Assembly (NCBI RefSeq): GCF_002871945.2
Contig: NZ_CP126963.1
Span: forward strand, 1,488,001 to 1,552,000
Direction: 5' to 3'
Source: Gleimia hominis
GTDB taxonomy: Bacteria; Actinomycetota; Actinomycetes; Actinomycetales; Actinomycetaceae
Length of the DNA: 64,000 bases
The notes under the pieces were generated by a model, which made no database searches, had not been told where the DNA came from, and was given only the letters and a program-made list of their open reading frames with translations. This document shows, in pieces, positions 24,530 to 35,695 of the stretch. The first letter of the stretch is position 1; each line of letters begins with the position of its first letter. A program made the position numbers and the translations under genes.

Positions 24530-24603
24530 TGGAGCGGGCGACGGGAATCGAACCCGCCTCTACAGCTTGGGAAGCTGTCATTCTACCGATGAACTACGCC
24601 CGC
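24530..24603 (-). tRNA. tRNA-Gly (anticodon CCC)
   Basis: The reverse strand folds as a cloverleaf: acceptor GCGGGCG/CGCCCGC, anticodon arm ACAGC-TTCCCAA-GCTGT (anticodon CCC), T arm GCGGG-TTCGATT-CCCGT, discriminator U and an encoded CCA. Total 74 bases. Confidence 0.95.
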
Positions 24604-24719
24604 GCGGCTATTAGATTAACTATTAGCAGCACGTGTAAGTATAGCCGCATATGGGCCTCATGAGCAAAATCGACCGCACCTGTGGTTCGATTCGGCACGC
24701 ACACACCTACAATTGGGAT

Positions 24720-25142
24720 ATGGATCAAGAATCACTTCAACCAGTTGTCGCCGCCGCGATCATCAACACCACCCACAATCAGCCAAAACTGCTTGCCGCG
24801 CAGCGTTCGTATCCACCCGAACTTGCTGGGAAGTACGAGCTGCCCGGCGGCAAAGTTGAAGCTGCTGAAGCACCCCTTGCAGCATTGGAACGGGAGATCC
24901 GCGAAGAACTCAACTGTGCGATAAAGATTCACCGTTTTCTTCCTTGTCCAAATTCTCCTGAGGGAACCTGGCCGATCCTCGGTGGCCGGCGCATGTACGT
25001 GTGGGTTGCCGGCCCACTGTCCACCCCTCAGGTTGGAAATTCACATTCAAAACTACAATGGGTTACGTTACCGCAAGCACGGGCACTCCCCTGGCTTGGC
25101 CCTAACTGGCCGATTGTTGAAGCGGTCTTTAACAACCTTTAA
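24720..25142 (+). CDS. NUDIX hydrolase (MutT/8-oxo-dGTPase-like)
   Basis: 140 residues from the ATG at 24720. A TACAAT box ends 6 bases upstream, so the mRNA may be leaderless; an upstream ATG at 24651 would add 23 residues that are not NUDIX-like. The full NUDIX box is present: GKVEAAE, then seven residues, then REIREEL, following the ELPGG turn. Short length and the sequence around SYPPELAGKYELPGG resemble MutT-type enzymes that clean oxidised nucleotides. The C-terminal WVTLPQARALPWLGPNWPIV is also typical. Confidence 0.85.
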   Translation: MDQESLQPVVAAAIINTTHNQPKLLAAQRSYPPELAGKYELPGGKVEAAEAPLAALEREIREELNCAIKIHRFLPCPNSPEGTWPILGGRRMYVWVAGPLSTPQVGNSHSKLQWVTLPQARALPWLGPNWPIVEAVFNNL

Positions 25143-25162
25143 CTCTGCAGTAGTGCCCGCAT

Positions 25163-25375
25163 CTATTCAAAACCCAACCTGAAATCTTCAAATACTAGTC
25201 TGAAATCCGCCAACGTGTAAAACACTAAGATGACAATCACACCGATTGGCATTGACGCACCGATCTCACGTAGAACCTCACTGTCAGCAAGACGCTTCAA
25301 TACGACAAACGGTGCGGCACGCAGAACAAACGTAACCACAGAAGCAATCAGTATCACAGACACTACGTACATCAC
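25163..25375 (-). pseudogene. Truncated azlD-like gene
   Basis: The N-terminal half reads like AzlD, the small subunit of branched-chain amino acid exporters (VTFVLRAAPFVVLKRL, then MPIGVIVILVFYTL). After about 55 residues the similarity stops, and the end is a short duplicated peptide (DFRLVFEDFRLGFE). Normal AzlD has about 105 residues and two more helices. No remainder is visible before the NUDIX gene. The GTG/ATG start overlaps the azlC remnant (TGATG). Confidence 0.7.
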
Positions 25376-25785
25376 GGGCCCACATCCGTTCTATCTGGAA
25401 ACAAACGCGGTTCACTTCCACCACCGTGATCCAAGTCGTGACCACTGCGACCAATGGAACTATCACTGCGGCGAGCCGTACGGCCACCAAAATGGCAACT
25501 GAAGCGCCCACCCTGCAATGCATTGACACGCAGGGGTAAAACTAAAGTGAAACTCAACAACGCAACAATCAACATCAGGTCTTTACCTGCAGCCAAACCA
25601 ATAACCGCACACACCACAGCCACCAGCAGTGACATCGGGATAATCCACCACCACGAAATCCCGGCAGCTACCGTGTACATCCCGTACCCAATTCCGAGTG
25701 GCAAGTACCCAGCTGCAACCGGCAAACTTAGTTTCACCGCCGCAGCAAACCCCGGGGTGGAAGAACTGCTTGAAGAGCGAGCCAT
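25372..25785 (-). pseudogene. Degenerate azlC-like gene
   Basis: The AzlC start is clear (AVKLSLPVAAGYLPLGIGYG, about residues 15-35 from the ATG at 25785), but MSLLV then joins directly to a segment normally near the C-terminus (AVVCAVIGLAAGKDLMLIV). About 90 residues are therefore missing. After VLPLRV the frame turns polar, while another minus-strand frame (to about 25420) reads a hydrophobic ILVAVRLAAVIVPLVAVV, indicating a frameshift. The transporter pair is therefore probably inactive. Confidence 0.7.
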
Positions 25786-25905
25786 GCCCTCAAGATTATT
25801 AAAAAGGCGTGAAGGAGGCGGAAGGAGTCTCAACTTTGAAACGTAAAACCTATCTCACAATCCAAGCTTTACAGACGAAAAGGCAGTAAGTGTCATAATA
25901 CTGGT

Positions 25906-26646
25906 ATGCCGAGAATTATTGGATCCTCCATAGGTGAGCACCGAGAAAAGACGCGACAGTCGCTTTTTGATGCGCTCTCTAGCTTGCTGCAAGAAAAACC
26001 GTTCGAACAGATCACCATGTCAGAGATTTCAAAAGTCTCCGGAGTGGGGCGCACAGCCGTGTACAATCACTTCAAAGATAAAGAAAGTCTGCTGCTGGCA
26101 CTAATGAGTGCAGCCACCGAAGAATTCGCGACCGTCCTATCGCAAGCACTGCAGCTCTCTCGCGATCCAATCACCCAACTACGCATTTACGTGCGCGCCC
26201 AACTGGAGCTGAAAAAACGCTACCACCTAGCAGAAGGCACGTCGCTGCGCGGAGTTGCCACCGCCGGATTCCACAGTGAACTCAAAGCTCACGGCTCACT
26301 GGTGGCGCACATCCTGCACCACCTGCTGAACAACGCGAAAACACAGCAGGCAATCACCGTGGAGCCGAACGCGCAGATCATCAACCTGATCCACTCTTGC
26401 CTAGCCGCCCAGGCGTTACCCCGCGATCAAAACGAACGCCAACGCGTGATGACGCAGGTTGAGAACTTCATTTTGCGTGCCGTGGGTGCCAGTGAAGAAG
26501 CCATCGCACGCGTCGACCCAGCGGTGCGGGACCTGCGTTTTATCGGCGAAGATGAGGACCTAGCTGGCACCGAACAGGCAGGCAACGTACGCGCTGGTGA
26601 AAGCACGTCCGCCACCTACCTAAGGTGCCCCGTTATTGGAGCGTAA
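25906..26646 (+). CDS. TetR-family transcriptional regulator
   Basis: 246 residues. N-terminal TetR DNA-binding domain at about 15-62: LFDALSSLLQEKPFEQITMS, then EISKVSGVGRTAVYNHFKDKESLL, a clear helix-turn-helix. The C-terminal ligand domain is not specific, and the last 35 residues are unstructured. A TAATACT box lies about 7 bases before the ATG, so the transcript may be leaderless. It diverges from the decayed azlCD genes, so it may have regulated them; if so its target is now lost. Confidence 0.85.
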   Translation: MPRIIGSSIGEHREKTRQSLFDALSSLLQEKPFEQITMSEISKVSGVGRTAVYNHFKDKESLLLALMSAATEEFATVLSQALQLSRDPITQLRIYVRAQLELKKRYHLAEGTSLRGVATAGFHSELKAHGSLVAHILHHLLNNAKTQQAITVEPNAQIINLIHSCLAAQALPRDQNERQRVMTQVENFILRAVGASEEAIARVDPAVRDLRFIGEDEDLAGTEQAGNVRAGESTSATYLRCPVIGA

Positions 26647-26681
26647 CCGCGGAGCCGGCACCTATTGGAGCGTAACCGCGG
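26634..26681. repeat. Short direct repeat, 19 bases twice
   Basis: TATTGGAGCGTAACCGCGG occurs at 26634-26652 and 26663-26681 (spacing 29). The first copy covers the end of the TetR gene. The GC-rich stretch that follows (to about 26745) has CCGCGG palindromes and may form the converging transcription end between TetR and thioredoxin. Confidence 0.6.
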
Positions 26682-26754
26682 GGCGTGAGCTCCGCGGCGC
26701 ACTACCAGCAGCCCACTAATCAGGGTCCCCCGCGGTTAGCGGCGAGTTAGCAGC

Positions 26755-27132
26755 CTAGCTTTGGTTTCCAGCTTGGTTCTGCGCCGCCACTTCCTCACGG
26801 ACCTTATCCATGTCCAGCTCTTTGATTTGCTTGATCACATCATCAAGCGCGGCCCCTGGAATAACCCCGGAGTGACGGAACACCGCAATCCCCTCACGGA
26901 ACGCCATCAGCGTGGGAATCGAAGAGATCGACGCTACCGCCGCTAACTCCTGTTCTGCTTCCGTATCCACTTTTGCGAACACAACATCCTCATGGCGACC
27001 AGAAGCCTCATCATAAATAGGTGCGAACTGGCGGCAGGGGCCACACCACGACGCCCAAAAATCAATGAGGACAATATTGTTATCCGTAATCGTCTTCTCA
27101 AAATCAGCGGACTTCAGATCGATCGTTGACAT
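26755..27132 (-). CDS. trxA: Thioredoxin
   Basis: 125 residues from the ATG at 27132 (GGAAAGGAA upstream; a longer opening is rejected). Classic thioredoxin fold with the active site WCGPC (Cys30, Cys33) and the cis-Pro loop SIPTLMAF. It reduces protein disulfides in the cytoplasm. Compared with the usual 105-110 residues it has a charged C-terminal extension of about 15 residues (MDKVREEVAAQNQAGNQS). No reductase gene is adjacent. Confidence 0.93.
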   Translation of the reverse strand: MSTIDLKSADFEKTITDNNIVLIDFWASWCGPCRQFAPIYDEASGRHEDVVFAKVDTEAEQELAAVASISSIPTLMAFREGIAVFRHSGVIPGAALDDVIKQIKELDMDKVREEVAAQNQAGNQS

Positions 27133-27453
27133 ATCGGTTCCTTTCCACCCGTGGCGAATACGCGCAAACCAAACTAGCGGCGAATGCGCACACGCATTTG
27201 CAAGGCGCAGTGCGCTCCCACCACTTCCACCGCGACCACTAGACGGCAGCGGCGCAGAAAACGGTTGACGTATTCCCAAAAAGGGTGTTTACAGTATCGA
27301 CTTTGTGCCTACCACTATGTACAACGTGTCCGGCGCGCGTCAATATTTCACAAGCCACTAGATGTGAGCAGTATCACCGATCGCTCTGGTAGTGCTGGTT
27401 TTAGAACACGTTTTTCTGGGTGTTATCTCGATTTCTTAGGCTGCGTTTTCGGC
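27133..27453. other. Intergenic region between asd and trxA
   Basis: About 320 bases without a convincing gene. It lies between two minus-strand genes, so it should contain the trxA promoter and the end of the asd transcript. I see no clear terminator, tRNA or repeat. Confidence 0.4.
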
Positions 27454-29804
<2,351 letters not shown>

Positions 29805-30006
29805 GCGTTCTCTCCTACCTCTTTCCTACAGTTCCGGCCGTGACCGAACTACAGGCCCTGTTGGTTTGCATACCCGTGATCCAACTAGCTGGTTTTTCTA
29901 GCCAATCTTACTGGTGGCTACGCAGTTGGCGCACGCAACCTGCCCTCAGTTTAAACCGTTCCTTTACACGTTCTTTAGGACGACCAGTGAGTGAACACGC
30001 ATTCCT

Positions 30007-30603
30007 CTACCACTCCACGGTGCGGCGGCCTTCGAATGCGCGCCCGAGGGTCACTTCGTCCGCGTATTCCAAGTCCCCACCAACCGGTAGGCCGAGTGCC
30101 AGCCGCGAGGTTGGCACCTGCATTGATTCCAGCATGCGCGCCAGGTAAGTAGCGGTGGCTTCCCCCTCAATATTCGGGTCGGTAGCCAGAATGACTTCCT
30201 TAACCGCGTTTGACAACCGGGACATGAGCGAACGGATCCGCAACTGGTCTGGGCCCACACCTCTAATTGGGTCGATCGCACCACCAAGCACGTGGTAGAG
30301 CCCGCGGTATGAACCGGTACGTTCGATTACTTCCACATCTTTCGCTTCTTCTACCACGCAGATTACGGTTTGGTCGCGGCGCGGATCCAGGCACACAGAG
30401 CATTTCTGCCCTTCGGCAATATTGCCACAAATTTCGCAAAACCTGACTTTTTCTTTAACTTGCTTGAGGGCGTCCGCGAGCCGGAACACCTCATCTTTAT
30501 CGGACGCTAAAATGTGGAACGCAATCCGGGACGCTGATTTAGGCCCAACCCCCGGGAGCGTACCGAGCTCTTCAATCAGGTCCGCTAAAGCACCTTCGTA
30601 CAC
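30007..30603 (-). CDS. recR: Recombination mediator RecR
   Basis: 198 residues, GTG start sharing one base with the dnaX stop. RecR works with RecF/RecO to load RecA at gaps. Order of parts: helix-hairpin-helix [18 protein letters not shown] (about 13-30), C4 zinc finger Cys56/59/68/71 ([16 protein letters not shown]), Toprim domain ([17 protein letters not shown], then [12 protein letters not shown]) and a C-terminal Walker-like [19 protein letters not shown]. Length is standard. The dnaX-recR operon is a common bacterial arrangement. Confidence 0.96.
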   Translation of the reverse strand: MYEGALADLIEELGTLPGVGPKSASRIAFHILASDKDEVFRLADALKQVKEKVRFCEICGNIAEGQKCSVCLDPRRDQTVICVVEEAKDVEVIERTGSYRGLYHVLGGAIDPIRGVGPDQLRIRSLMSRLSNAVKEVILATDPNIEGEATATYLARMLESMQVPTSRLALGLPVGGDLEYADEVTLGRAFEGRRTVEW

Positions 30604-33326
30604 TATCTACCACCCTCTGGGTTTTCTGGGATTTCTTCAAGGATGCGGGCGTCCAACAGTTTTTCTACCACCGGGTAACCTATCTGTACTGTGGACTCGA
30701 CCGACGCGTCATCCCTACGCGCCCCACCCGTGAAATCCGCGTCATCCCTACGCGCTCCACCCGTGAAATCCGCGTCTGTATCGGCACCTGTTTCCTCGTT
30801 TCCGTCACGGGCACCCGGCTGGGTTTGTGGGTCATGGGCAGGTGTTTCGCTTTTTGGAATATGGTTCGGCTGACTGTGCGGAGCATTGTGACCCGCCTGC
30901 GTTTGCGTGCTTGTAGCGAATGCTTCGCTTGGCGGAATGTCGTCCGCCTGCGCTCGCGCATCTGCAGTGGATTCGCCCTCTGGTTTTTCTTCAGGCACAT
31001 TCAGCGACGGTACTGCAGGTTCGTCACTGGTTTGCGCAATATTCTCCGCTAGCCCAGTGCCTTCATCTTCCGCGGACGCGTACCTGTCTGACTGCGGATC
31101 TTTCGCCACCTCCGTCGCATTATTTGCCGCATCCCCTGCCGAACCACTGGCGGGTTTGCCTGCTGAGTCGTCCGCAGGTTCGGCTGCGTTTTTTTGCCCC
31201 GAGGGGGTGCCCTGCTCAGATGGATTATGGGGCTCATGGGGTTGCGCGGACCCCTCATGGGTGGAAGTGTTTTGCTCTGCGGTGCGTGCGGTTTGGTTTC
31301 GTCCGCGACCAGGTACCGCCACAGGCCCCCAACCGGAACTACCTGAATTCCTGGAGGTTTCCGCAGCACTATGCGCCGCAGGAACACTTGCGGAGCGTGC
31401 GGACGGCATGGTTCTGTCCGGTTGGTGATCGTAAGCAGCCGGAGCGCCACCCGGTTCTTGCCCTTTAACCACGCCCTGAACGGTTTTTGCACTGCCAGTA
31501 ACCTGCTTAACCGCCTGCGCGATTATTGGTGCGTGCCCACTCATGAAGATACGCACGAGCGTGTCGTTCATCAACCCGAACGTAACTGACTCCGTGTCTT
31601 CCGCCACCACGTCCGCGTTCTCCATAAGTGACCGCGACGAAGACCGGAGCGTGCGCACAGTTTCAAGGAACCGCTCCCAACTACCCTGAACGGTGTCACC
31701 ACCCGTATCCTGCATCGGCGCGCGATCCCGTTCGACAGATCCTGCATTTACCGGCTCTGTCCGTTCAGCAGCCGATTCTTGCTCTCTCTGCGGCATTCCG
31801 GTAGCCGATTCTTGCCCTGCCTGAGGGGTGGTTGCAGCTGGTTTTCGCTCTGGTCGCGCAATGGCTGCAGGTGTTTGCGCAGGTTCCGGCTCTGTCGTAC
31901 GGGGTTGTACTGCACGCGAGGCATCCGCAGGCGTCTGTGCGGGCTGCTGAGCTTGGGGTTCCGGCTCTGCTTTCTGAAGTTCCGCTTGCTGGGCACGCCG
32001 TCTTTCCGCTTGCATCCGCCGCAGTTCCGCCCGAGCAATCTGCGCGTTAGACAGCGGTTCCTCACCTTCACCAGTTGCCTGCGGCCCGGCAGATTGTGGT
32101 CCATTCCCCTGAGGTCCTGCTGGTCGCGCACCAGACGCCTGCGAGGCCGTGGGTTGCGCCCCGACTCCCTGCGGCCCCGCGGCAAAAGCTCCACTTACCT
32201 GAGAATGCGGCGACACCGCAGCTTGCGAGGCCTCCACTAAAATGCGGCCAACAAGTAACTCTAGTTGCAGACGAGGTGACGTTGCCCCAACCATGGTGCG
32301 CAACGCTTCATCAGCTAAATCTGCTGCCCGCGACAACCGCGCCGGATTCCATTCTTTCGCTTGCTCATACATGGCATCCACCTGCGCTTTAGGCAGCTGC
32401 CCCAGAATGTCGCGCGCGCCCTCACCGGCAACAGTGATAATCAGCAGATCCCGCAGGCGCTGCAGCAAGTCCTCAACAAAGCGGCGCGGATCGTGCCCGG
32501 AATCAACCATCCGCTCAACCGCACTATAAATACGGGCCCCATCGGATTGCGCTAACGCACCAACCGCGTCATCCAAAAGCGCGTCATCCGTATACCCAAG
32601 TAGGGCAACCGCACTTTCATACGTTAACTGCGAATCCGCACTGCCGGCCATCAACTGGTCAAGAACCGACAAAGAATCTCGCACGGACCCGCCACCGGCC
32701 CGCACCACCAGAGAAAGCACACCTTCTTCAACACTGATCGCTTCACGGTCGCACACGTCCTGCAGGAACGGCATCATGATATCGCCGGGCACCAGGCGGA
32801 ACGGGTAGTGGTGAGTACGCGAGCGAATCGTCCCGATAACCCGCTCTGGTTCCGTAGTAGCGAAAATGAATTTAACATGCTCCGGAGGTTCTTCCACCAG
32901 CTTCAAAAGCGCGTTAAATCCCTGCTGCGTAACCATATGTGCTTCGTCAAGAATGAATACGCGGTACCTGTCGCGCACCGGCGCGAACGTGGCGCGTTCA
33001 CGCAGTTCCCGAGCGTCGTCAACACCGTTGTGGGAGGCCGCGTCGATCTCTATCACGTCTAAGGAACCGGGGCCACCTGTGGCTAGTTCCACGCAGGACT
33101 CACATTTACCACACGGAGTGTCCGTGGGGCCTTGTGCACAGTTCAGACATCGGGCAAGGATCCGCGCGGACGTGGTTTTCCCGCACCCTCGCGGGCCTGA
33201 GAACAAGTACGCGTGCGTCACCCGGTTAGCACGCAGAGCTGCTTTAAGGGGTTCGGTGACGTGGGACTGCCCAATCACCTCATCAAACGTTTCGGGACGA
33301 TACCGACGATACAGTGCTGTACTCAC
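30603..33326 (-). CDS. dnaX: DNA polymerase III subunit gamma/tau
   Basis: 907 residues; the AAA+ clamp-loader motor that opens the sliding clamp and couples polymerases. N-terminal 360 residues are conserved: Walker [10 protein letters not shown] (44-52), zinc cysteines around 60-78 (CLNC and CGKCESC), Walker B FILDEAH and the sensor segment. From about residue 400 to the end is a very long Pro/Ala/Gln/Glu-rich, probably disordered region with a short folded block around 545-620 ([20 protein letters not shown]). Typical DnaX is about 600-650 residues, so the tail is unusually long and contains an exact 33-base tandem repeat near its end. Confidence 0.95.
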   Translation of the reverse strand: MSTALYRRYRPETFDEVIGQSHVTEPLKAALRANRVTHAYLFSGPRGCGKTTSARILARCLNCAQGPTDTPCGKCESCVELATGGPGSLDVIEIDAASHNGVDDARELRERATFAPVRDRYRVFILDEAHMVTQQGFNALLKLVEEPPEHVKFIFATTEPERVIGTIRSRTHHYPFRLVPGDIMMPFLQDVCDREAISVEEGVLSLVVRAGGGSVRDSLSVLDQLMAGSADSQLTYESAVALLGYTDDALLDDAVGALAQSDGARIYSAVERMVDSGHDPRRFVEDLLQRLRDLLIITVAGEGARDILGQLPKAQVDAMYEQAKEWNPARLSRAADLADEALRTMVGATSPRLQLELLVGRILVEASQAAVSPHSQVSGAFAAGPQGVGAQPTASQASGARPAGPQGNGPQSAGPQATGEGEEPLSNAQIARAELRRMQAERRRAQQAELQKAEPEPQAQQPAQTPADASRAVQPRTTEPEPAQTPAAIARPERKPAATTPQAGQESATGMPQREQESAAERTEPVNAGSVERDRAPMQDTGGDTVQGSWERFLETVRTLRSSSRSLMENADVVAEDTESVTFGLMNDTLVRIFMSGHAPIIAQAVKQVTGSAKTVQGVVKGQEPGGAPAAYDHQPDRTMPSARSASVPAAHSAAETSRNSGSSGWGPVAVPGRGRNQTARTAEQNTSTHEGSAQPHEPHNPSEQGTPSGQKNAAEPADDSAGKPASGSAGDAANNATEVAKDPQSDRYASAEDEGTGLAENIAQTSDEPAVPSLNVPEEKPEGESTADARAQADDIPPSEAFATSTQTQAGHNAPHSQPNHIPKSETPAHDPQTQPGARDGNEETGADTDADFTGGARRDDADFTGGARRDDASVESTVQIGYPVVEKLLDARILEEIPENPEGGR
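30706..30776 (-). repeat. 33-base tandem repeat inside dnaX
   Basis: Two units (30706-30738 and 30739-30771, one base different) plus the start of a third encode a doubled peptide [11 protein letters not shown] near the DnaX C-terminus. The period is a multiple of three, so changes in copy number keep the frame. Confidence 0.85.
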
Positions 33327-33509
33327 AGTTGAACTCTAACCTGAACTCCGACTCTTAATCATGTCTGTCTAACCACGGTAGCTACCGGGCGGCTGGTTGG
33401 CGGCCACTTGGCTGGTTGGCGGCTAGTTAGTGAACACTTGGTTGGCTGCCAACTAGTTGGGGTGGCCACCGGGTGGTAACTGCACATCTACCGGGCGGGC
33501 ATTGTGCAT

Positions 33510-34013
33510 CTACCTGGCGGCAAAATCGCCAACTATTGCGTGGGTTGCTTCGATGAGGTCGCGGGTTCGTAGCCGCACGGAAAGCCCCCGTCCACCCCCA
33601 GACACAATCATGTATTCAAGTGTTGTTGCGTGCGCGTCAACCACCACCGGGCAGGGACGTTTTTGCCCGAACGGGCTGATGCCACCGACCACGTAACCTG
33701 TTCGCACCTGCGCTTTGTGCGGATCCATGAAACTAGCTTTCTTCCCTTTAGTTACGCGCGCCAGGTTCTTGAGGGACACGCGGTCCGCCGCGCTGATAAT
33801 CACCGAGTACGGTTCATCATCAACCTCAATGATCAAAGTTTTGAACACCTCCGAAGGGTCGTATCCAAGCTTCTGCGCCGCTTCTTTACCGAACCCACCG
33901 TCGAAATCATTCTCGTGGTGGTACGCAAGTTCCTCAAACGCAATGCCTTTATTATGCAGCTCTTGCAGTGCCGCTGTGCTTTCTGAACCTGCTGCTTTCT
34001 TCGTTTTCGACAC
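33510..34013 (-). CDS. ybaK: Cys-tRNA(Pro)/Cys-tRNA(Cys) deacylase YbaK
   Basis: 167 residues. Trans-editing enzyme that removes cysteine from tRNA(Pro). The YbaK/EbsC fold is recognisable from the AYHHENDFDGGFGKEAAQ start, VFKTLIIEVDD with the conserved catalytic-loop Lys, KKASFMDPHKAQVRTGYVVGGISPFGQ (the GGxSPxG motif) and the IVSGGGRGLSVRL end. Length is normal. It precedes, on the minus strand, nothing closely coupled, so it is probably monocistronic. Confidence 0.92.
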   Translation of the reverse strand: MSKTKKAAGSESTAALQELHNKGIAFEELAYHHENDFDGGFGKEAAQKLGYDPSEVFKTLIIEVDDEPYSVIISAADRVSLKNLARVTKGKKASFMDPHKAQVRTGYVVGGISPFGQKRPCPVVVDAHATTLEYMIVSGGGRGLSVRLRTRDLIEATHAIVGDFAAR

Positions 34014-34350
34014 GTCCCCTCCCGGCCTGGTTATTTACGACGTGACACCGACGCCGCACCGCAACCACCAACTACCAACTACCAACTACCAACTACCAAC
34101 TACCAATGGTACGCCACGGGCCCCACTGGTTCTCATGTGGTTCTTATGTGTGGAAATGCGTATTTTGAGAGGTTCCCAATCCGCCTAGTAATTCAGTGTT
34201 ACGGATCTGACAACGTCTAGTTCGACTTACGTAGACACAATTAGCTACACTTTATGCTGTTGTGTTTTCGTCTGAGGCACTAAAGCACCTCTTCGGACAA
34301 TGAGCAAACCGTTGAGGTAACAGGCTTTATGCGACGCAGACTCAACCACT
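34014..34350. other. Intergenic region between ybaK and tRNA-Ser
   Basis: About 340 bases without a gene. It holds a heptanucleotide repeat (listed separately), and a presumed tRNA-Ser promoter in its last 100 bases. An AT-richer stretch at about 34190-34260 may be the ybaK or tRNA promoter area; I cannot point to exact boxes. Confidence 0.4.
34067..34106. repeat. Heptanucleotide tandem repeat
   Basis: Five exact ACCAACT units (34067-34101) and a partial sixth. It lies 54 bases upstream of the ybaK start on the minus strand, so slippage could alter the promoter spacing of that gene. Confidence 0.85.
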
Positions 34351-34435
34351 GGAGGATTCGCCTAGTGGCCTATGGCGCTCGCTTGGAAAGCGGGTTGGGT
34401 GCAAGCCCTCGGGGGTTCGAATCCCCCATCCTCCG
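34351..34435 (+). tRNA. tRNA-Ser (anticodon GGA)
   Basis: Class II tRNA of 85 bases. Acceptor GGAGGAT/ATCCTCC, discriminator G, anticodon loop with GGA between CGCT/AGCG arms, a long variable arm (GGGTTGGGTGCAAGCCCTC region), and T arm GGGGG-TTCGAAT-CCCCC. CCA is not encoded. Confidence 0.95.
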
Positions 34436-34439
34436 CAGT

Positions 34440-34474
34440 ACCCCGCTGTTTCGTTGAAATGGCGGGGTTTTTCT
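34440..34474 (+). terminator. Terminator after tRNA-Ser
   Basis: ACCCCGC pairs with GCGGGGT around a 21-base loop and is followed by TTTTTC, directly after the tRNA. Confidence 0.7.
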
Positions 34475-34479
34475 TAATA

Positions 34480-35211
34480 TGTAGCGCAATTCTGGTTCAC
34501 CTTTTACCTTTAAAAAACTTCCGTATAGTCCGACTGTGGTTAGAAACGCGTGGCGGGTACGATTTGGAGGTATATCGCTAGATCAGATAGTTGTTAATCC
34601 CGCTGAAAGATCAGTTGAGGGGAGGGCCAAGTCGCTGCAAGAACGGGTCTGCATAAAGAATGGCTCGCCGGAGGAGTGGAACCGATCCTAACCGCGCACG
34701 GCCTTCTTACTACCGGTATTGCATACCCAGCCCGCTACGGAAAATGCCACATCAGCTGCTCATTGCCAACTGCTAGGCGTGCGCTCTACGGCGAGGTCGT
34801 GTGGTAGTTGTAACACTCATATCTGTACGCATCTAACGGCCGTCCATATCCAAGTGTCAGCGTTAGACGGATTATTGTGTGGCAGCGCGGCACAAGCGAC
34901 AAGGTGGACTCACATGCACAGACACAAGCGACAAGTTGGACTCACACAGCGACACGAGCCTCGTACACAAGAACTAGTGTAGAGCTAGCAAAGGACGTGG
35001 AGATCGGCGCGAACGTCACCTTGCCCGCAGGCATCCAAAAGGTAATCAACCATAACTTGCGTTTCAGTGAGGGAAAATGCTTGGGTCGGGCGCTGCACAC
35101 CATCTATCCGCATGGAAATGATCCAGAACTAGCTATCACCCCAAACACGAGCGGCTATAGTTCTCATTTGTTGTAGCCCCCTTTGAAATCCGGTTCACAA
35201 ACACCCCATTT
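34480..35211. other. Gene-poor, probably decayed region
   Basis: About 730 bases with no intact gene. One frame around 34525-34690 reads a plausible protein fragment (FGGISLDQIVVNPAERSVEG, then KSLQERVCIKNGSPEEWNRS) without a start. Another around 34980-35170 reads ELAKDVEIGANVTLPAGIQ. Neither could be assigned to a family. A direct repeat with core CACAAGCGACAAG occurs at about 34899 and 34926. The region has the look of a remnant of lost genes beside the CRISPR array; no cas gene fragment was recognised. Confidence 0.45.
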
Positions 35212-35300
35212 AGAGCATCCGAACATGCGTGGGGAGCACATGGCGTGCAGTGGGTAGGTGATGTAGTTGTCGGGCTCATCCCCACATGCGTGGGGAGCAC
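35212..35300 (-). CRISPR. Two outlying CRISPR repeats with one spacer
   Basis: A degenerate repeat at 35212-35239 (right half exact, left half with several changes), a 33-base spacer, and an exact 28-base repeat at 35273-35300, then no further repeats for 395 bases. The degenerate copy at the left is what is expected of the old, leader-distal end of an array read on the minus strand. Confidence 0.85.
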
Positions 35301-35351
35301 CTGTGCGCAAAATCTGCGACGGTTAAATACTGTACGGTCATTCCACCCTCC

Positions 35352-35504
35352 CTATCGCGCGACCCGCAAGGCCGCTCGCAGCCAGTACACGGCTAAGCAC
35401 AGGGACAGTACTGCGAGTGGGAACTCCACCACTACAGGCAGGTCCAGGACCAGCAGCATCACAATCAGCAATCCAGTTAGCGTGATTCCTCGGAAATGTT
35501 TCAT
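35352..35504 (-). CDS. Small membrane protein inside the CRISPR locus (50 residues)
   Basis: ATG at 35504 preceded by CGAGGAGAAG. The protein has two hydrophobic stretches (GITLTGLLIVMLLVLDLPVVV and FPLAVLSLCLAVYWLRAAL) and a basic end, so it is predicted to sit in the membrane. No family recognised. It lies 68 bases after the tiny gene upstream, on the same strand, so both could share one transcript. Confidence 0.5.
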   Translation of the reverse strand: MKHFRGITLTGLLIVMLLVLDLPVVVEFPLAVLSLCLAVYWLRAALRVAR

Positions 35505-35572
35505 TCTACTCTTCTCCTCGTGTATGGTTGAAGCTGAGACCCCCTTGTTTGTGGGTGGCCTCACCTGATTGG

Positions 35573-35677
35573 CTAATCGTCCCCGTCTCTGTTGCGTCTA
35601 AAAACTTCGACGAGGGCGGTTGCCGCTATCACCACTGTATCGATCGTTTCAAACACTCTGGTAATGTCGTTGAGCAT
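35573..35677 (-). CDS. Tiny ORF inside the CRISPR locus (34 residues)
   Basis: ATG at 35677, preceded by a good ribosome site (GAGAGGAGTTG) that starts just beside the first main-array repeat. The peptide MLNDITRVFETIDTVVIAAT continues to a charged end (RRNRDGDD) and would form one amphipathic or membrane helix. Phage-like in size and arrangement but not recognised. Confidence 0.45.
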   Translation of the reverse strand: MLNDITRVFETIDTVVIAATALVEVFRRNRDGDD

Positions 35678-35695
35678 TTTCTCTCAACTCCTCTC

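Noticed and set aside
24530-24603. tRNA-Gly as the prophage attachment site
   Set aside because: It lies 6.5 kb from the recombinases with a transporter operon between, and serine recombinases usually do not use tRNA genes; no duplicated tRNA end was seen.
29805-30006. A possible lysine riboswitch upstream of aspartokinase
   Set aside because: The 200-base gap contains short hairpins only; no lysine-riboswitch core was recognised.
34480-35211. cas gene remnants next to the array
   Set aside because: Fragments do not show recognisable Cas1, Cas2, Cas3 or Cascade motifs, so no cas call is made.
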